Origin: Reyranella sp.
GTDB lineage: Bacteria > Pseudomonadota > Alphaproteobacteria > Reyranellales > Reyranellaceae
Assembly (NCBI GenBank): GCA_030681635.1
Contig: JAUXRT010000619.1
Location: 1-26,854, forward strand
DNA: 26,854 nucleotides
Direction of reading: 5' to 3'
Each line of letters starts with the position of its first letter. The first letter of the stretch is position 1. This document shows positions 23,832 through 26,854 of the stretch, one piece after another. A model generated the notes under the pieces. It made no database searches. It saw nothing but the letters and a program-made list of their open reading frames with translations, and was not told where the DNA came from. Position numbers and translations under genes: made by a program.

Positions 23832-24578
23832 ATGCGCACATTCCTTGTCCTTCTCAGCCTCCTCGCCGGCATCGGCAGCGCCGCCGCGGCCGATCTAAAA
23901 CTTCTGACCGCCGGCGCCTACAAGCCTGTGGCGCTGGAACTGGCGGCGGAATTCGAGAAGAAGACCGGCCACAAGGTCACGGTCGAGAACGACACGGCGG
24001 GCGGGCTCGCGCGCCGGGTCTCCGACGGCGAATACTTCGACGTGGTCGTGATACCGCCGGAGAGATTGGGCCCGCTGCTCGGCAGCAGGATTGTCGAGAG
24101 CAGCGCCAAGGTGCTGGCGCGCGTCGGCATCGGCGTCGCCGTCAAGCAGGGTGCGCCGGTGCCCGACATTTCCAGTGTCGAATCCTTCAAGAAGACACTG
24201 TTGGCGGCCCGCGCCATCGCCTACACCGATCCGGCGTCGGGTGGCACGGCCGGCACTTATCTCGCCCATCTGTTCGACAAGATGGGCATCGCCGCCGCAC
24301 TCAAACCCAAGACCGTTCTGGTGAAGGGCGGCTACTCGGCCGAGAAGGTCGTGACCGGCGAGGCCGAGATCGCCCTGCAACCGACCAGCGAGCTTCTGGC
24401 CGTGCCGGGCGCGACGCTGGTCGGCCCCATCCCACTCGAGGTCCAGCACTACATAGCCTATTCGGGCGGCGTCTCGGTCGCCTCGCGCAACCGCACCGCC
24501 GCCGACGCGCTGCTGTTGGCGCTGGCGGACCCTTCCAACCTGCCACTCCTCAAGAAGAAGGGCATGGCCGAGCCCTAG
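23832..24578 (+). CDS. ModA-like periplasmic substrate-binding protein, copy 2
   Basis: A 248-residue paralogue of the preceding gene, with a cleaner signal peptide (MRTFLVLLSLLAGIGSAAAA, then DLKLL). The two share GEYFDVVV, RVVESSA/RIVESSA, GVAVKQGAP, DPASG and the closing lysine-rich KKLGLSES/KKKGMAEP, so they arose by tandem duplication. Differences cluster where a ligand would sit: TSTFQPAA becomes TAGAYKPVA, and TSNNFDGRMN becomes DTAGGLARRVS, suggesting different ligands. The redoxin gene starts only three bases after its stop. As with copy 1, no ABC permease or ATPase is nearby. Confidence 0.85.
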   Translation: MRTFLVLLSLLAGIGSAAAADLKLLTAGAYKPVALELAAEFEKKTGHKVTVENDTAGGLARRVSDGEYFDVVVIPPERLGPLLGSRIVESSAKVLARVGIGVAVKQGAPVPDISSVESFKKTLLAARAIAYTDPASGGTAGTYLAHLFDKMGIAAALKPKTVLVKGGYSAEKVVTGEAEIALQPTSELLAVPGATLVGPIPLEVQHYIAYSGGVSVASRNRTAADALLLALADPSNLPLLKKKGMAEP

Positions 24579-24581
24579 ACC

Positions 24582-25055
24582 ATGAACGAGACACCAATCC
24601 TGGCGCCGCCGATCGAGGCCGAGCGCTGGTTCAATACCGACAGGCCGCTGGCGCTCGACATGTTCCGCGGCAAGGTCGTGGTGCTGCACGCCTTCCAGAT
24701 GCTCTGCCCCGGCTGCGTCGCCCATGCCGTCCCGCAGGCACGGCGCCTGCACGAGATCGCCAAGACTCTCGACGATCTCGTGGTGCTGGGCCTCCACACC
24801 GTCTTCGAGCATCACGCGGCCATGACGCCGGTCTCGCTGGAAGCCTTCCTGCACGAGTACGGCCTGAAAATGCCGGTCGCCGTCGACCGCCCCTCACCGG
24901 ACGGTCCCATTCCGCTCACCATGGCGGCCTATGGCTTCAAGGGAACGCCCTCGACCGTCGTCATCGACCGCGCCGGCCGCGTCGTGCGCCTGACCTTCGG
25001 CGCCGAGGACGACCTCGTCCTCGGCCTGGTGCTGGGCAGCCTGCTCAACCGCTGA
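24582..25055 (+). CDS. Redoxin-domain (TlpA/AhpC-like) thioredoxin-fold protein with CPGC motif
   Basis: A 157-residue thioredoxin-fold protein: strand VVVLHAF (32-38), redox motif CPGC (Cys42-Cys45), and the cis-proline element GTPSTVVID (121-129, Pro123). No signal peptide or membrane anchor is seen, so it is probably cytoplasmic, which contrasts with the periplasmic binding proteins encoded just before it. It could be a disulfide reductase or a peroxiredoxin-like enzyme. The start three bases after copy 2 implies translational coupling, although the ribosome site (AGCCCTAG) is poor. Its last 11 bases overlap the tail of the opposite GFA-family gene. Confidence 0.85.
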   Translation: MNETPILAPPIEAERWFNTDRPLALDMFRGKVVVLHAFQMLCPGCVAHAVPQARRLHEIAKTLDDLVVLGLHTVFEHHAAMTPVSLEAFLHEYGLKMPVAVDRPSPDGPIPLTMAAYGFKGTPSTVVIDRAGRVVRLTFGAEDDLVLGLVLGSLLNR

Positions 25056-25551
25056 CGCGCCGCGCCGGACCGCGTTTCTTCCGGTTCGGACGCTCCCACA
25101 CGACGCCGGGAAAGCCTTTTAGGGGAACCAGCGCTTCGCCGAGATAGGTCCAGTCCTGCAGTTGGTCGATCGCGATGTGGTAGCGGGGCTCCCGGCCCGT
25201 ACGGGTCGTGAACAGCGCGCGTGGGACATTGACCATGTGCGCCGAGCGGGCCCGTTCGTAGGCGAGCGGCGTGCCGCAGCGGGCGCAGAAGCTCCGCGTC
25301 GTCCCGGTGGTCTCGTCCTTGAAGCGCGTAATCTCGTCAGCACCTCTGGTGACGCGGAAGCGCTTGCGCCAACTGCCGACGTAGGTCGCATAGGCGGCGC
25401 CGTGCGCCCGCCTGGTCGCGGCGGAATGATCGTGCCAGGCCCATCGCGCGGGGGTCCCGATCTCGATTTCCACCGCGCCGCAAAGACACTGGCCCACGGC
25501 CGAAGCCTCGGAGTCAGCGCGCGGCTTCGCTGCTTCAGTGGCTTTGCGCAT
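25045..25551 (-). CDS. GFA family (glutathione-dependent formaldehyde-activating-like) protein lacking catalytic cysteines
   Basis: A 168-residue protein of the Mss4-like/GFA fold. The structural zinc ligands are present: CLCGAVEIEI (Cys22, Cys24) and FCARCGTPLAYE (Cys89, Cys92). The second metal site, normally C-H-C-x-x-C-R-x-x-x-G, reads WHDHSAATRRAHG here (39-51), with no cysteine at all, so thiol adduct chemistry as in Gfa is unlikely by the usual route. The C-terminal half (IAIDQLQDWTYLGE) matches family members. AGAGGAGAGG lies six bases before the ATG. It follows the aminotransferase gene by 17 bases on the same strand and probably shares its transcript. Confidence 0.85.
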   Translation of the reverse strand: MRKATEAAKPRADSEASAVGQCLCGAVEIEIGTPARWAWHDHSAATRRAHGAAYATYVGSWRKRFRVTRGADEITRFKDETTGTTRSFCARCGTPLAYERARSAHMVNVPRALFTTRTGREPRYHIAIDQLQDWTYLGEALVPLKGFPGVVWERPNRKKRGPARRVSG

Positions 25552-25568
25552 GCGGGACCTCTCCTCTT

Positions 25569-26854
25569 CTAGCGGCCGGCCTTCAGCTCCTTCAGCGCAT
25601 CGGTCCAGGCGCCGATCGTGTGGTCGATGTCGGCCTGGGTGTGGGCCAGGCTCACATAGTACTTCGACTCACCCTTCATGAGGCCGCGGGCGCGCAGAAG
25701 CTGGTTGAAGCGCTTCAGGATCGCGGTGTCGGCCTTCAGCGTGTCGCGGTAATCCTTCACCGGCTGGTCGGTGAAAAGGATGTCGAACAGCGGCGGCTCG
25801 CCGATCACCTGCGCCTTGAAGCCGGCGCGCTGCAGCAGATCGGACAGCGTCGACATCAGCGTGCGGCCGGTGGCGAAAACTTGCTCGTAGGCACCGGGCC
25901 GCTTCAGGATATCGAGCGTGGCAAGGCCGGCAACCGAGGCCACGGGATTTCCGGAAAGCGTGCCGACCTGGAACAGGAAATCCTCGTCGGCCATGGTCAG
26001 CCGGTCGAAATGCGCCATGATGTCGGCGCGGCCGGCGACGGCGGCCAGCGCAAAGCCGCCGCCCACGATCTTGCCCAGGGTGCAGAGATCGGGCGTGACG
26101 CCGTAATACTCCTGGGCGCCGCCGTAGGCGAAGCGGAAGCCGGTCACGACCTCGTCGAAGATCAACGGAATGCCGTGCTCGGCCGTCACCTCGCGCAAGG
26201 CCTGCAGGAAGCCGGGCTTGGGCGGAATCAGGCGCTGGAACGGCTCGACGATGACGCCCGCCAGCTCGTCCTTCTGCTCCTCGATCAGGCTGCGCACCAT
26301 GTCGATGTCGTTGAAGGCCGCGACCACCATCTCGTCGACGACCGACTTCGGGATGCCGGCCGAGTCGACGGAGCCACGCGGGAAATTGCCGGGGTTCTTG
26401 GGCGCCAGCGACACCAGCGCATAGTCGCTCATGCCGTGATAGCCGCCCTCGAACTTCAGGATCTTGTCGCGCTTCCGGAAGGCGCGCGCCGCCCTCATGG
26501 CGTAGAGATCGGCCTCGGTGCCGGAGCAGACGAAGCGCACCTGGTCGGCGCAGGGCACGGCCTCGACGATCGCTTCGGCCAGCGCAATGCCATGGCGGTT
26601 GTTGCCGAAGAAGGTCGTGCCGAACGGCACCTGGGCCTGCACCGCCGCCGTCACCTCGGGATGGGCATGACCCACGAACATCGGGCCCGACCCCAACAGG
26701 AAATCAACATATTCCTTGCCTGCCTCGTCCCAGACCCGGCCGCCCTTGCCCTCCTTCAGGATCACCTCGGCCGGCATGTTGCCGAAGCTGCCGCCCGGCA
26801 GCACGCGCTTGGCCTGCTCGACGAGCTGGTTGGTCGGATCGATCTGGGTCTGGA
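25569..26854 (-). CDS. Class III aminotransferase, glutamate-1-semialdehyde 2,1-aminomutase type (5' end beyond the window)
   Basis: A pyridoxal-phosphate enzyme of fold type I. The frame remains open to the right edge (QTQIDPTNQLVEQAKRVLPG precedes the first usable start-like codon, a GTG at 26804, and already matches the family), so the true N terminus lies outside. Visible: FLLGSGPMFVGHAHPEV, VRFVCSGTEADLYAMRAARA (cofactor phosphate region), FEGGYHGMSDY, IFDEVVTGFR with the cofactor-binding Asp, and LCTLGKIVGGGFALAAVAG with the Schiff-base lysine. It resembles HemL but belongs to the wider group annotated as aspartate aminotransferase family, so a role in haem synthesis should not be assumed. 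The GFA gene lies downstream. Confidence 0.9.
   Translation of the reverse strand, partial: QTQIDPTNQLVEQAKRVLPGGSFGNMPAEVILKEGKGGRVWDEAGKEYVDFLLGSGPMFVGHAHPEVTAAVQAQVPFGTTFFGNNRHGIALAEAIVEAVPCADQVRFVCSGTEADLYAMRAARAFRKRDKILKFEGGYHGMSDYALVSLAPKNPGNFPRGSVDSAGIPKSVVDEMVVAAFNDIDMVRSLIEEQKDELAGVIVEPFQRLIPPKPGFLQALREVTAEHGIPLIFDEVVTGFRFAYGGAQEYYGVTPDLCTLGKIVGGGFALAAVAGRADIMAHFDRLTMADEDFLFQVGTLSGNPVASVAGLATLDILKRPGAYEQVFATGRTLMSTLSDLLQRAGFKAQVIGEPPLFDILFTDQPVKDYRDTLKADTAILKRFNQLLRARGLMKGESKYYVSLAHTQADIDHTIGAWTDALKELKAGR

Noticed and set aside
26802..26804. GTG at 26804 as the true start of the aminotransferase
   Set aside because: The upstream codons to the window edge are open and already match the family N-terminal helix, so this GTG is an internal valine.
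1..26854. Search for tRNA, rRNA, CRISPR repeats, IS ends and integrase or phage genes
   Set aside because: No matching motif, repeat series or terminal inverted repeat pair was seen on reading either strand.

Overview
The window is GC-rich (roughly two thirds G+C by eye) chromosomal DNA of an alphaproteobacterium. The strongest taxonomic evidence is a NepR-type anti-sigma gene next to a PhyR response regulator, a pair that defines the alphaproteobacterial general stress response, flanked by two perfect matches to the EcfG promoter consensus. DUF1488, DUF1328, a class III cyclase with a Cache sensor and long GC-rich antisense open frames fit the same group. A free-living, metabolically broad genus in the Rhodospirillales/Hyphomicrobiales range is plausible, but genus cannot be fixed from this sequence. 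I see no rRNA, tRNA, IS element, phage gene, integrase or CRISPR array.

Layout. 1-40: first codons of a leftward 6-phosphogluconate dehydrogenase-like gene. 41-446: no intact gene, but remnants of two dehydrogenase genes in opposite orientation. 447-4058: rightward panB, GMC oxidoreductase, alpha/beta hydrolase. 4055-6119: the stress node, with DUF1488 protein, glycine-zipper lipoprotein and nepR leftward, then DUF1328 membrane peptide and phyR rightward. 6120-6479: small secreted protein, leftward. 6590-7525: HDAC-like deacetylase. 7527-12076: leftward series of aquaporin Z, small secreted protein, patatin-like lipoprotein and Cache-HAMP adenylate/guanylate cyclase. 12224-13956: leftward enolase-superfamily enzyme coupled to a YdeI/OmdA protein. 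13992-19269: rightward tripartite efflux operon with two different periplasmic adaptors and one RND permease, the TriABC layout, without an outer-membrane channel. 19341-25055: rightward compact series of a CurA-like reductase, class III CoA-transferase, HutD-family protein, ketopantoate reductase-like enzyme, two tandem ModA-like binding proteins and a CPGC redoxin. 25045-26854: leftward GFA-family protein and a class III aminotransferase of the glutamate-1-semialdehyde aminomutase type, cut by the right edge.

How genes work together. In the stress node, phosphorylated PhyR would bind NepR and free an EcfG sigma factor, which would read the two promoters found here, one in front of the lipoprotein and one in front of DUF1328-phyR. 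The latter gives a probable positive feedback on phyR. Neither the sigma factor nor its HWE kinase is in the window. The efflux genes overlap by four bases at each junction and should make one pump. In the 19-25 kb series the first three genes are translationally coupled and no gap exceeds about 31 bases, so it reads as one transcription unit of unknown pathway. It is the best candidate here for an undescribed system, mainly because two duplicated binding proteins lack any ABC permease or ATPase and sit directly against a thioredoxin-fold protein.
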